This document shows positions 16,833 to 24,497 of a stretch of 24,562 nucleotides of DNA, piece after piece. The DNA is taken from NCBI GenBank assembly GCA_003427395.1, contig BFEA01000830.1, positions 243,377 through 267,938 of the forward strand. The letters are read 5' to 3'. The stretch comes from Chara braunii (lineage: Eukaryota; Streptophyta; Charophyceae; Charales; Characeae). How positions within the stretch are numbered: position 1 is the stretch's first letter; each line of letters starts with the position of its first letter. Under the pieces are notes generated by a model. The model did not search any database. It had not been told where the DNA came from and saw only the letters and a list, made by a program, of their open reading frames with translations. The position numbers and the translations under genes are program-made.

Positions 16833-16941
16833 AAGATCGATTGGTTTGTTGCCTTGCTTGCGATTTCCGTGACAGCTGTTGTTATAGGGAGAGATACACA
16901 TAGGCCTCATACGCTTGTACAGTAATCGGATCGGTTGGGGT

Positions 16942-17110
16942 GTACTGGTCACCTGCTGGAGGGTTTGAGATGAACCAGGGGGGTGGGATTCTCTCGCCAA
17001 CCCCCCCATTATCTCACCCTCCCCCCCCTTTTCCCCCCCCGCCCCTCTCCCAAATGAACCAGTACCGGTCACCTGCTTGAGGGGCTGAGAGGAACCAGGT
17101 GGGTGGGATC
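16942..17110 (+). repeat. ~49-bp direct repeat with 120-bp spacing
   Basis: GTACTGGTCACCTGCTGGAG at 16942 and GTACCGGTCACCTGCTTGAG at 17062 begin two copies that run on to GGGTGGGAT. Between them lies a C-run-rich segment. Confidence 0.75.
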
Positions 17111-17259
17111 ATCCAGTTGAGCATTAGTACTGCACAGTGGTATTCAGGGCAAAATGCCCCAAGGTCGACATGGGTCATCTGCATGGGTGGGGGAGGGGGG
17201 TTGCGACTCTTGTGAGATGATGGGGGGAGTTGGGGATGCAGCGCATTTTTCCGCACCGC

Positions 17260-17369
17260 TGCCATCTTCACCCGCATACAATGTACTGTCATTATCACTT
17301 CCTCTGGACAGGAAGTTGTCCGAAATACGTACATAATCATCGTGCATTCTATTCAGGGGAAGACGGTCG
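17260..17369. mobile_element. Hairpin element family A, copy 1
   Basis: Left arm GCCATCTTCACCCGCATACA pairs imperfectly with the complement of AGGGGAAGACGGTC at the right end, with the interior ATAATGACAGT/GTACATAATCAT region also related. It is the most diverged of three copies; the others are at 17681 and 20250. Confidence 0.7.
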
Positions 17370-17680
17370 ATTGTGCTAGGTGCTGGTTGGCATGTCTAAG
17401 TCACCGGTTCTCTAGCCCCCCCTAGAGCGCTGCCGGAATGGGGTGCCACTTCCTTGAAGGGTCGGCGCAGCCGAATGAGATGGGCACAAAAGCAAGGGTG
17501 AATTTGGACTTCTCAGAATCTCAGGTATGTCAGAAGGACATGGACGACCGAGATCTGATCTGCTTCGAAGGGCAGCCAATTTAACGTCGATTCTAGGAGA
17601 GCACCATAGGGGAGAAAACTTGGAAAAGGCAATTATAATTGTTCTAATTTCAAGTAATTTGCCAAGATTTGTTTGCCACC
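17370..17680. other. No recognised feature
   Basis: Non-repetitive as far as I can see. A phrase TCTAGCCCCCCCTAGAGCGC near 17411 resembles TTCTAGGCCACCCTAGAGC at 18440, so a family K fragment may start there. Confidence 0.35.
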
Positions 17681-17793
17681 CTGCCGTCTTCACCCGAATT
17701 AGAATGCCTGGTCATTACCGCTACATCGGGACTGAAAAATGCCTCAAATACAGCTATAATGATTGTGCATTATATTAGGGTGAAGACGGTAGC
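17681..17793. mobile_element. Hairpin element family A, copy 2
   Basis: A ~113-bp inverted repeat. The left arm CTGCCGTCTTCACCCGAATT pairs with the complement of TTAGGGTGAAGACGGTAGCG, and pairing continues inwards through the GGTCATTA/TAATGATTGT region. The loop reads GACTGAAAAATGCCTC, shared with copy 3. It is followed 25 bases later by a family B element. Confidence 0.85.
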
Positions 17794-17818
17794 GCCACGT
17801 AAAAAAACATCAGCCATC

Positions 17819-17966
17819 GAGCCTCGCTCCACTCTACAACATTGTGAATCTACCTTGGACTCCCTGTCGGTACACACATACATTAGGACTGAGTTGACAT
17901 GTTGAATTTGTGGGGACCATATTGAGCTCCACATACATTTGCAATGTTGTGCAGTGGAGCGAGCCC
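17819..17966. mobile_element. Hairpin element family B, copy 1
   Basis: Ends are inverted: CTCGCTCCACTCTACAACAT at the left against ATGTTGTGCAGTGGAGCGAG at the right, about 18 of 20 paired. The ~100-bp centre is non-coding. Related to 20421-20565. Confidence 0.85.
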
Positions 17967-18147
17967 CATTTTTTTTCCGTAGAGCCTGCGGAGCTGCTTC
18001 AGGTCGCTTGGAAAATACGTTCGGGTGATTTCTTATTCGTCATGTGTCGGAAGGAAATGGGTGACGGATATTCCTTACAGTGTTACAAGTGACTCTATGT
18101 AGAGTACGTAAGAGAGCAGAATGGTAGCATGTCCAACTCCGTAGAGT

Positions 18148-18148
<1 letters not shown>
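17967..18148. other. Unassigned spacer
   Basis: No repeat or gene seen. Confidence 0.35.
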
Positions 18149-18226
<78 letters not shown>

Positions 18227-18335
18227 CCGGGTGCTCTTACCTCTTGCAATGAAGATGGCAAGAATTTAGCACCCTACAGGATTTGAAGCTTGAACCCATG
18301 ACCTTCAACTTAGAAGGTTGTTGCCCTACATCTTC
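18149..18335 (-). mobile_element. tRNA-derived SINE with 78-nt A-tail
   Basis: On the minus strand, a tRNA-like head at about 18335-18280 carries a 6-bp anticodon-type stem (ACCTTC/GAAGGT) and a B-box-like GGGTTCAAGC. The GGTCA linker between them is as in tRNAs. A ~50-base body follows, then an uninterrupted run of 78 A (T at 18149-18226 on the plus strand). Head, body and A-tail in that order are the layout of a tRNA-derived SINE. The long pure tail suggests recent insertion, although homopolymer length in assemblies is unreliable. No target duplication was seen. Confidence 0.7.
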
Positions 18336-18575
18336 TTCGTCAAGTGTCGTTCCATGTTTGCCGTCATGAAGTAAGAAGAAAAAAAACTAAAAAAAAGGCA
18401 ATTGCCATAATAATCATATTTAATTTAATCAACCTATATTCTAGGCCACCCTAGAGCTTTGGAAAAGAATGTCAGGAAAAAAAAAAAAAAAAAAAAAAAA
18501 AAAGTCAGCCAATTTTTCCCTAGACTGTAGGGAGTTGGTGAGGTGCTTACGATAGTAAGGGAAATCTTGGATCTC
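18336..18575 (+). repeat. Family K repeat, copy 1
   Basis: Aligns in order with 19690-20060: TTCCATGTTTGC, an A-run, GGCAATTGCC versus GGCAATAGCA, GGCCACCC, GAAAAGAATGTC, GCCAATTT and GGTGAGG. It has an A-run at 18478-18503 flanked by GTCAG on both sides, and it lacks the long hairpin that copy 2 contains. Confidence 0.65.
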
Positions 18576-18880
18576 TTTTTTTTTTTTTTTTCCCTTTTTT
18601 GAATGTTAAGATATAGCTGTCTTCTCCTCCTACGTGGGACACTTGTACTTTTGTACTACCCTATTTTCTTCTCTTACCTTGCTCCAGCTACCTGTATATA
18701 TACCTCGCCTGCAAGCCCTATCTACCCTGCCACAATGTATTCCTCACACAACTTCTACAGGATCCAGGGCTGGGGATACTCTGTGTTAAACCACCAGTAC
18801 TTCCTAAAGTCATGCCTGTTAACAAGCCATGATTTTAGGAAACGTACGGGCCACTACAGGAGCGCCCAAATTCATCCGAC
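18576..18880. other. Mostly unassigned; fragment of a GTTTAAA repeat
   Basis: TTAAACCACCAGTACTTCCTAA near 18786 matches TTAAACCACCAGTAATTAGG near 19370, a third occurrence of an end sequence used by the fold-back at 19184-19400. A 98-codon frame here has no known domain. Confidence 0.4.
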
Positions 18881-18892
18881 TAGAGACGTTTC

Positions 18893-19165
18893 TACCTAGG
18901 GTACCAGCCGGGCCGCCCGGGTCAGTGCAAGGACCAGGGAAGGTCCCTGCCAGAAAATTAAAAAAAAAAAAAAAAAAAAATCCAAGAAATCCGAAAAACA
19001 ACTATGTTATGCAGAAATGAAAGGGTCACATCGAAATCCCTTACCAAATTTAAAATAAAAATTTCGATTAAAAGAGAATTTTTATTTTGTTATTTGAACT
19101 TATTTTCTTATTTCTTTTTGGCCCGGCCGGGCAAGTGGACGCAGGCCACTCTAGTAGCCTAGGTT
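18893..19165. mobile_element. Inverted-repeat element related to family D (decayed)
   Basis: CCTAGGGTACCAGCCGGGCC near 18895 mirrors CCTAGGCTACTAGAG read on the minus strand from about 19165, with GGCCGGGC-type boxes on both sides. The interior segment at 18995-19060, from TTATGCAGAA to CCTTACCAAATTT, matches the subterminal region of the family D elements at 22450-22520 and 23365-23430. Confidence 0.5.
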
Positions 19166-19183
19166 TCTGCTCTTTTTTTTTTT

Positions 19184-19400
19184 TCCCCGCGGCCGATAGC
19201 CGGGCAATTTACTGCTGGTTTAAATACACTGGGTAAGCCTAAGACTTCATAAAGTTTATGCGTCTATGCCTACCTTCCTAACTCTGCTGTGTGTGCAGGA
19301 GCCATAACCGAGCTTTTTTTTTTTTTTTTTTCGGCCATACCCAAGCTTCTAACACTGTGTATTTAAAGTTTTAAACCACCAGTAATTAGGATGGCGGCGT
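19184..19400. repeat. Large imperfect fold-back
   Basis: CAATTTACTGCTGGTTTAAA near 19205 is mirrored by TTTAAACCACCAGTAATTAG near 19370, with ATACAC/GTGTAT also opposed. A T-run at 19313-19331 lies inside. It may be two SINE-like ends in opposite orientation. Confidence 0.55.
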
Positions 19401-19430
19401 TGGGTATCGAACTCGCGACCTCCTCAGAGT
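19395..19430 (-). pseudogene. tRNA-like T-arm fragment
   Basis: On the minus strand it reads AGGAGGTCGCGAGTTCGATA then CCCAACGCCGCC. The longer tRNA-like head at 19575-19646 has the same segment with about four changes. Confidence 0.6.
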
Positions 19431-19544
19431 ATGCTTCGGGTAACCTGTGGAGATTGTCGGCTTGGGTGTCCTGGCTGGAAAGAACTACTTCCTCAACCAG
19501 CCAGGAGACCCAAGCCAACAATCGCCACTGATGACCCGAAGCAT
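19431..19544. repeat. 48-bp-arm hairpin between two tRNA-like segments
   Basis: The left arm 19431-19478 and right arm 19497-19544 pair at about 40 of 48 positions around an 18-nt loop. The inner 27 bases (GATTGTCGGCTTGGGTGTCC side) pair almost perfectly. It could be a MITE, or the outcome of head-to-head SINE fragments. A long imperfect stem could also give small RNAs if transcribed. Confidence 0.8.
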
Positions 19545-19574
19545 TACTCCCGGAAGGTCCCGGAAATCGAAAGG

Positions 19575-19646
19575 TCGGCAGCCTTGGGTATCAAACCCGC
19601 GACCTCCTGAGTGCCACTTATGTGCTCAACCAACTCAGCTGGCCCG
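19575..19646 (-). pseudogene. tRNA-like SINE head
   Basis: On the minus strand GGGCCAGCTGAGTTGGTTGA, then GCAC, looks like a D-arm with an A-box. It is followed by AGGAGGTCGCGGGTTTGATA with CCC, a B-box. Spacing is right for a polymerase III promoter. The acceptor stem does not pair well, so it is not a working tRNA gene. Confidence 0.6.
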
Positions 19647-19689
19647 CAGGTGCTATCTTGGAATCTTCTTTTTTTTTTCCCCTTTTTTG

Positions 19690-20060
19690 TGCCCTGCTTC
19701 GTCTCGGTCAACTGTTGTCCCATGTTTGCTGTGACGAAAAAAAAAAAAAAAAAAGGCAATAGCAGTAATCGAGCTATCGTCTTGGCCACCCCGGACCCCT
19801 GAAAAGGAATGTCGGCCAATTTCTCCCAAAAGCGGAATGGCGAGGTCCCACTACCAGAGAGGATCCGATTTAAGGCCTGCATCTGGACGGGTTTCGCAAG
19901 AGGTGCAGAAATGCGCCATAGATCTGCTTTTCTGCATCTCTGCCTCGACCACGTCCAGATTCAGGAATTTAATCCAATCCTCGTTGCCAGTGGGAACTCG
20001 CCCTAAGGAGTCGGTGAGGTCATCACGAAAGTCACGGAAATGGTTGGATATTTTGGATTT
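19690..20060 (+). repeat. Family K repeat, copy 2 (contains family F hairpin)
   Basis: Same landmarks as copy 1, but between GCCAATTTCTCCC (19812) and GGAGTCGGTGAGG (20007) it holds the family F fold-back. In copy 1 only about 15 bases lie there. The 18-A run at 19737-19754 matches the A-run position of copy 1. Confidence 0.65.
19838..20005. mobile_element. Fold-back element, family F, copy 2
   Basis: Pairing runs from GGCGAGGTCCCACT at the left and AGTGGGAACTCGCC at the right to the inner arms GAGGTGCAGAAA and TTTCTGCATCTC. Total length is about 168 bp. Shared arm and loop motifs tie it to 7955-8062. Confidence 0.75.
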
Positions 20061-20249
20061 GTCAGGTCCGTCAGAGCAGAATGACAACTGAAGTTCAGTC
20101 TCATCCTCAGGGCTTGCTCACACCAGGATTTTTTTCCACTCAGCTTTTGGCATAAATACAGTTAGATACATCAGCCAGGAGATGTAATTGCAGCCAGGTA
20201 CATCCAGAAATGTGCTAGTGGAAGTATGCTCTACAGGCAGCCACTTCTA
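20061..20249. other. Unassigned spacer
   Basis: No gene or repeat recognised. Confidence 0.35.
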
Positions 20250-20356
20250 CCTTCCTTCCCCAAATACAACATATGGTCATTATAGCCGTATTTAGACTGA
20301 AAGATGCCTCAAATACAGTTATAGTGACCGTACGTTGTATTCGGGGGAAGAAGAGA
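20250..20356. mobile_element. Hairpin element family A, copy 3
   Basis: Left arm from CTTCCTTCCCCAAATACAAC pairs with the right arm GTTGTATTCGGGGGAAGAAG. Inwards the pairing continues to CCGTATTT/AAATACAG. The loop GACTGAAAGATGCCTC is one base different from copy 2. A family B element follows about 65 bases later. Confidence 0.85.
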
Positions 20357-20420
20357 GGTCGGTTCTGGGAACAACACGGAACCAGAATAATTGATTGGTT
20401 AAGCTGAATATGATATGGGG

Positions 20421-20565
20421 TATCGCTCCACTATACAACACTCCGAATGTGTCTGGAGCAAATAATTGTCCCGATACACTTAACAATGTTGGACTCTAGC
20501 AAATGCATCGTGTCCAGGAAGGCATCCAAATGCATGTAGAATGTTGAGCAGTGGAGCCAGGCCCA
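20421..20565. mobile_element. Hairpin element family B, copy 2
   Basis: TCGCTCCACTATACAACACT at the left is mirrored by ATGTTGAGCAGTGGAGCCAG at the right. The ends match the family B copy at 17819-17966. The centre is diverged but keeps CGATACAC-type wording. Confidence 0.8.
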
Positions 20566-20880
20566 TGGTATTCCTTTCTTCTAGGCCGCCCTAACCTTTT
20601 GGAGGGCTCTGCTAGAGGGGTGGAACAGGGCCCATCGAACAAGAAAAAGCGACTAGGGCAGAATTCAAATTGTTAGGTGCATTCTTTTCCTTGGCTGTAC
20701 GAACGGGGCACACGGAGAGCGACCAAATTCATCCAACTAGACACAGTCAAATTGCTAGAGGTGTGGAACAAGGCAGCAAAAAAGGAGAGTAATGCAGTCA
20801 TAGCCAATAGTTTACTCTGAACTCAAATATTTATTCCTACACATTTTTTGGGGGGAAAAAAAAGAAAAAGAAAAAACTCA
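20566..20880. repeat. Mixed short repeat fragments
   Basis: TTCTAGGCCGCCCTAACC near 20579 resembles the family K start at 18440. CCAAATTCATCCAACTAGAC near 20726 resembles CCAAATTCATCCGACTAGAG near 18867. No gene was seen. Confidence 0.45.
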
Positions 20881-20935
20881 TATATACAGGGCAGTTATGT
20901 TTGACAATATATATATCGTCACAAATATATATTAT

Positions 20936-21272
20936 CCGTACGGGGGCTTCCCGTAAATACTCTGTACTCAACGTTGCATAGAGTACACATACGGGGGCTT
21001 CCCGTACGAAATGTACAGGTTATTTCTGTACGGGATCTGTACAGGAACCTGTACGGGAACTTGTACGTCTTGTACGCCCCCGTACAAACTATGTGATGCA
21101 AAAACACAAAACAAGCAACATTTGGCTGAGCATCATCTTCAGATTCTTAACAGAATTTGAAGAAAAAAAATAAAAACAATATGGGATTAAAAAAAAAAAA
21201 AACTCGTACGGGGCCCCTAGCGTACTAGTACAAGAGTACGAATCCGTACTCGTACGAGGGTGCGTACAAGTG
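20936..21272. repeat. GTAC-dense palindromic region with family D core
   Basis: I count 18 GTAC tetramers in about 340 bases. TACGGGGGCTTCCCGTA occurs twice, at about 20939 and 20993. Between the two GTAC clusters, 21090-21190 resembles the family D subterminal segment (CAACATTTGGCTGAGCATC). TA microsatellites flank it. It is probably a diverged family D relative with GTACGGG-rich ends. Confidence 0.65.
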
Positions 21273-21300
21273 GCAACGTATATATAATATATGTATATAT

Positions 21301-21440
21301 GTCTGTGTGACGATTGTTGTCCTCTTCTCCCTCTCTGCCTATGGTTTACCGGGCAGCTCTGTTTGAGTGTATGTAAAAAGAGTCAAAGAGAGCTGCCCGG
21401 TAAACCGTAGGCAGAGAGGGAGAATATATATACATATATA
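21301..21440. repeat. Family C fold-back with 36-bp arms
   Basis: Arms 21325-21360 and 21389-21424 are reverse complements with one mismatch, around a 28-nt loop. The arm motif CCCTCTCTGCCTA(T/C)GGTTTA, then CCGGGCAGCTCT recurs singly at 22266-22303 and, reversed, at 22974-22995 and 23098-23135. TA repeats lie next to it. Confidence 0.9.
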
Positions 21441-22197
21441 CAGGGTTGCCAGGCCGATCGTACGGAGGCCCCCAAGCTGACCCCCGAACGTTCAGGCGTT
21501 CAGGTCCCCGTCCGGGCCCCAAACCTGAAGGAGTTCGGACCCCGCAAAAACATATTTTGGCACCTCAATATTATTATTTTTTTTTCTGATTTTTTTTTTG
21601 TGAGTTTTTTGTGATGTAAGGTATCGAAGCCATTCTGTGCAGTCAAAAGAAATTGGAAAATCGGCAAAGATGGTGGTGTCAAAACTTGCTTGCCCACTCA
21701 CTAACTTGTTTTTTCTCCCTTTTCACTTTTTGTTTCCTTGATTTCGGGGCATACAAAATATATATATTTTTTCAAACTTTATTTGTAGATTCTCTATTAT
21801 GTAAGATACACAAATATAAATTTTCATGGCATTTCTCACAGCCAAACAAAAATGAAAAATCACCACAGATGGCGGTGTCAAAAACGTGCTCGCCCACCCA
21901 ATAATTTCATTCTCGTTTTATTTTTTCTAATTTTCATTATTATTATTTATTTTTAGTATTTGATCTTTATTTCAAATTTGGTAAAGAATTTGGATGTAAC
22001 GTTGAGGCAAATGTTGTTTAGTTTATTCTTCTGCATAAGATATATTTTTTTCAGATTTTTTGGAATTCGTTTTTTTTTTCTTTTCTTTTTTTTTGGGTCC
22101 GCGTTCGGCCGAGCGGCCGAACTCGTCGAGAGGGGGTGCCGAACGGTCGGGCATTCGGGTTCGGGCATTTGGCCCGTCCCAAACGCCGGCAACCCTG
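21441..22197. mobile_element. Family D inverted-repeat element (hAT-like, non-autonomous)
   Basis: Ends are CAGGGTTGCC at 21441-21450 and its exact complement GGCAACCCTG at 22188-22197, with weaker inverted similarity over about 100 bases. Flanks are TA-rich (CATATATA left, TATATATA right), so an 8-bp target duplication fits but cannot be proven. CAGGG-type ends with 8-bp duplications are typical of the hAT superfamily. No transposase frame is present. Inside, a ~120-bp segment is repeated directly about 198 bases apart, with GATGG(T/C)GGTGTCAAAA near 21669 and 21868. Confidence 0.7.
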
Positions 22198-22230
22198 TAT
22201 ATATATATATATCATATATATAACTCAAAC

Positions 22231-22325
22231 GAAACAGTTTGTCACAACCCCTCGTATGTTTCGTATTCTCCCTCTCTGCCTACGGTTTACTGGGCAGCTC
22301 TGTTTGACAATATATGTATATATAC
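22231..22325 (+). repeat. Family C single arm with extension
   Basis: Reads GAAACAGTTTGTCACAACCC, then CTCGT, then the family C arm up to GGCAGCTCTGTTTGAC, then TA-rich DNA. A near-identical segment lies inverted at 23090-23168. Confidence 0.75.
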
Positions 22326-22973
22326 AAGGTGGCGGGCGTTTGGGACAGGCCGAACGCCCAAACGTACGGAACACCCTGGGGATGTGTTTGGTCGTTCGGG
22401 CCGAAAGTGGACCAAACAAATAAAAAAACCAAAAAAAAGAAAAAAAAAACATAAGTTACGCAGAAAAATAAAATAAACAACATTTGCCTGAGCATTACAT
22501 CCAAATTCATTGCCTAATTTGAGATAAAAATAGAATATGGAAAATAAATACTAATAACAAAAATAAGAAAAAATAAAAAGAGAAATTAGTAAATTACTAA
22601 ATTAGAGAATTAAAATTAGTGAGTGCGCAAGCCCGTTTTCGACACCGACACCTCTGACGATTTTTCTTTTTTTTTTTTTCGCATAGCCAAATGCCCTGAA
22701 AATTCACAGATCTATATTTCACATAATACAAAACTCGTGAAAAAAGTTTCAAAAAATAATAAAATTGTTTAGGTTCCAAAACAAGGGAAAACAACACGTA
22801 AAAAGTTTGAAAAAAGAAAAATAGCCAGTGGGCGAGCAGGTTTTGACTTCAAAATTTATAGGCATGTAGGCATGTACCTCACATCATAGAGAACTCGCAA
22901 AAAAAACTTCAGAAAAAAAACATTATATTTAGGCACCAAAATAAATTTTGGTGGGGTCCGAACCCCTTCAGGT
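22326..22973. mobile_element. Family D element, copy 2, one end truncated
   Basis: Starts CAAGGTGGCGGGCGTTTGGG, like the right end of 21441-22197 read inverted. It runs through ACAACATTTGCCTGAGCATT near 22480 and two GGTGTC/GACACC-type internal repeats (22640, 22840). It ends at GGTCCGAACCCCTTCAGG, which matches a point about 90 bases inside the other end of copy 1. The terminal ~90 bases are replaced by a family C arm. It lies inverted relative to copy 1. Confidence 0.65.
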
Positions 22974-23168
22974 AAACCGTAGGCAGAGAGAGAGAAGAGG
23001 ACAACAAAAGATATATATATATAATTTTATATATGTATATTATAGTATATACATATAAAACACATATATAACATCACGTATATATATCGTCAACAGAGCT
23101 GCCCTGTAAACCAAAGGCAGAGAGGGAGAAGAGGACAACAAACGAGGGGTCGTGACAAACTGTTTCAT
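22974..23168 (-). repeat. Family C arms and TA microsatellite
   Basis: Two minus-oriented family C arms (22974-23005 and 23098-23168) flank a TA-rich stretch at 23011-23085. The second arm mirrors 22231-22305. Confidence 0.7.
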
Positions 23169-23197
23169 CGGAGTTTCACCGTCTCATCAGGAGGCTG

Positions 23198-23222
23198 TAT
23201 ATATATATATATATATATATAT
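23198..23222. repeat. TA dinucleotide microsatellite
   Basis: About 12 TA units between a family C relative and the next family D end. Confidence 0.9.
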
Positions 23223-23490
23223 ACAAGGTTGCCGACGTTCGGAACGGGCCGCCCGAACCCGAACGCCCGAACGTTCGGCACCCTCTCTCGACGCGTTTGT
23301 CCGCTCGGCTGGATGCAGACCAAAAACAAAAAAAAATCAAAAAAATCAAAAAAATCTCAAAAAATTATGCGTTATGCAGAAGAATAAACTAAACAACATT
23401 TGCCTCAACGTTACATCCAAATTCTTTACCAGATTTGAAATAAGATCAAAAACTAAAAATAAAAAATAATAATAAAAATTAGAAAAAACA
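23223..23490. mobile_element. Family D single end (copy 3, truncated)
   Basis: Starts CAAGGTTGCCGACGTTCGG and repeats GCCCGAACCCGAACGCCCGA, then TTATGCAGAAGAATAAACTA and CAACATTTGCCTCAACGTTA, as in copies 1 and 2. It stops near 23490 with no second end. Confidence 0.7.
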
Positions 23491-24497
23491 AGTGGAGCAG
23501 CAGGAGAAAATATTATGGAAATGCTTATTGTCTCTTTTCTGGTTTTTGTTTGTGTCAAGCGAAAGACACAGACAGATAGACACATGAAGAGGATCAGCCA
23601 AGTCATTGGTCATGTCATCTCAAACTGCTGTTGCAATGTGGACCATGTCCGTCATCCCATCTTAAACTGCTCTGACAACAGGGACCACATTTCCAAGTAC
23701 TGGCCTTTTGTCTTGAGTGATTGTGAGGGCTCCTGAGGCGTAGGAACAAATGGACAACGAATTCGCGGCGCTTTTGACGAAAAAATGAAAAGAAACAGTA
23801 AAAGAGCCACGGCGAAATGAGACACGACACGAGCCTTGGAATATGTATACAGAGAATGTCTTGCCATCTTCGTTTCTCTGCTCGGGCTGTGAGATTCATC
23901 TGCTGATTTTGTTATGCACAGCCGCACGGAGAAGATCGTGGCCAGTCATGGTTTCTGTCTGCAACATTCTCTTTCTCCCATTCCGTCTCTCTCTTTGTTT
24001 CTTTCTCTTTTTCTTTCTCTTTCTCTGGGGACTGGTCTGATTTTGGTTATCCTGTGGACAGAGACACACATGTTGCGGGGGCAGATCGCTTGGATTTTTG
24101 TCTTGGCAGACTGGTTTCACCTCGTTCTCCCCTCTGTCTTTGTCTTTCTCTTGTTCTCTCTCTTTTTCTGTCTGTCTCTCTTTCTCTCTTTCTCTTTCTT
24201 TCTCTCCACACACACATACATGCCGTAACGGCGATCTGCGATGATCATCGTCAGATTGTTTGTTGTTGAATAGCGGGTGGATTAGTTTCATTGTCGGCTT
24301 TGTTGTTGATTGGTAGTGTGTTGTTCATTGCCTCTGTTTTATGATCAGATCTGTTGTTGATTGGCAGTCGGGGCAGAGTGTAGGCCCTTGCGGTCCTGGC
24401 TCGATATTTGCTCTCGGGGAGAGTCAGCCGGAGGAATCCTGATCAACACTGACTGCTCCAGAGCAGACGGGTTGACTGTCAACTTACCCTACCACTT
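23491..24497. other. No gene recognised; pyrimidine-rich tracts
   Basis: The longest frames (131 codons minus, 104 plus) run through TCTTTC-rich tracts at 23985-24030 and 24130-24210 and are low complexity. TTGTTGTTGATTGG occurs twice (24301 and 24353). CGATGATCATCG near 24238 is a 12-bp perfect palindrome. Nothing here supports a gene. Confidence 0.5.

Noticed and set aside
23896-24291. 131-codon minus-strand frame rich in Glu, Lys and Arg
   Set aside because: It is a translation of TCTTTC-type low-complexity tracts.
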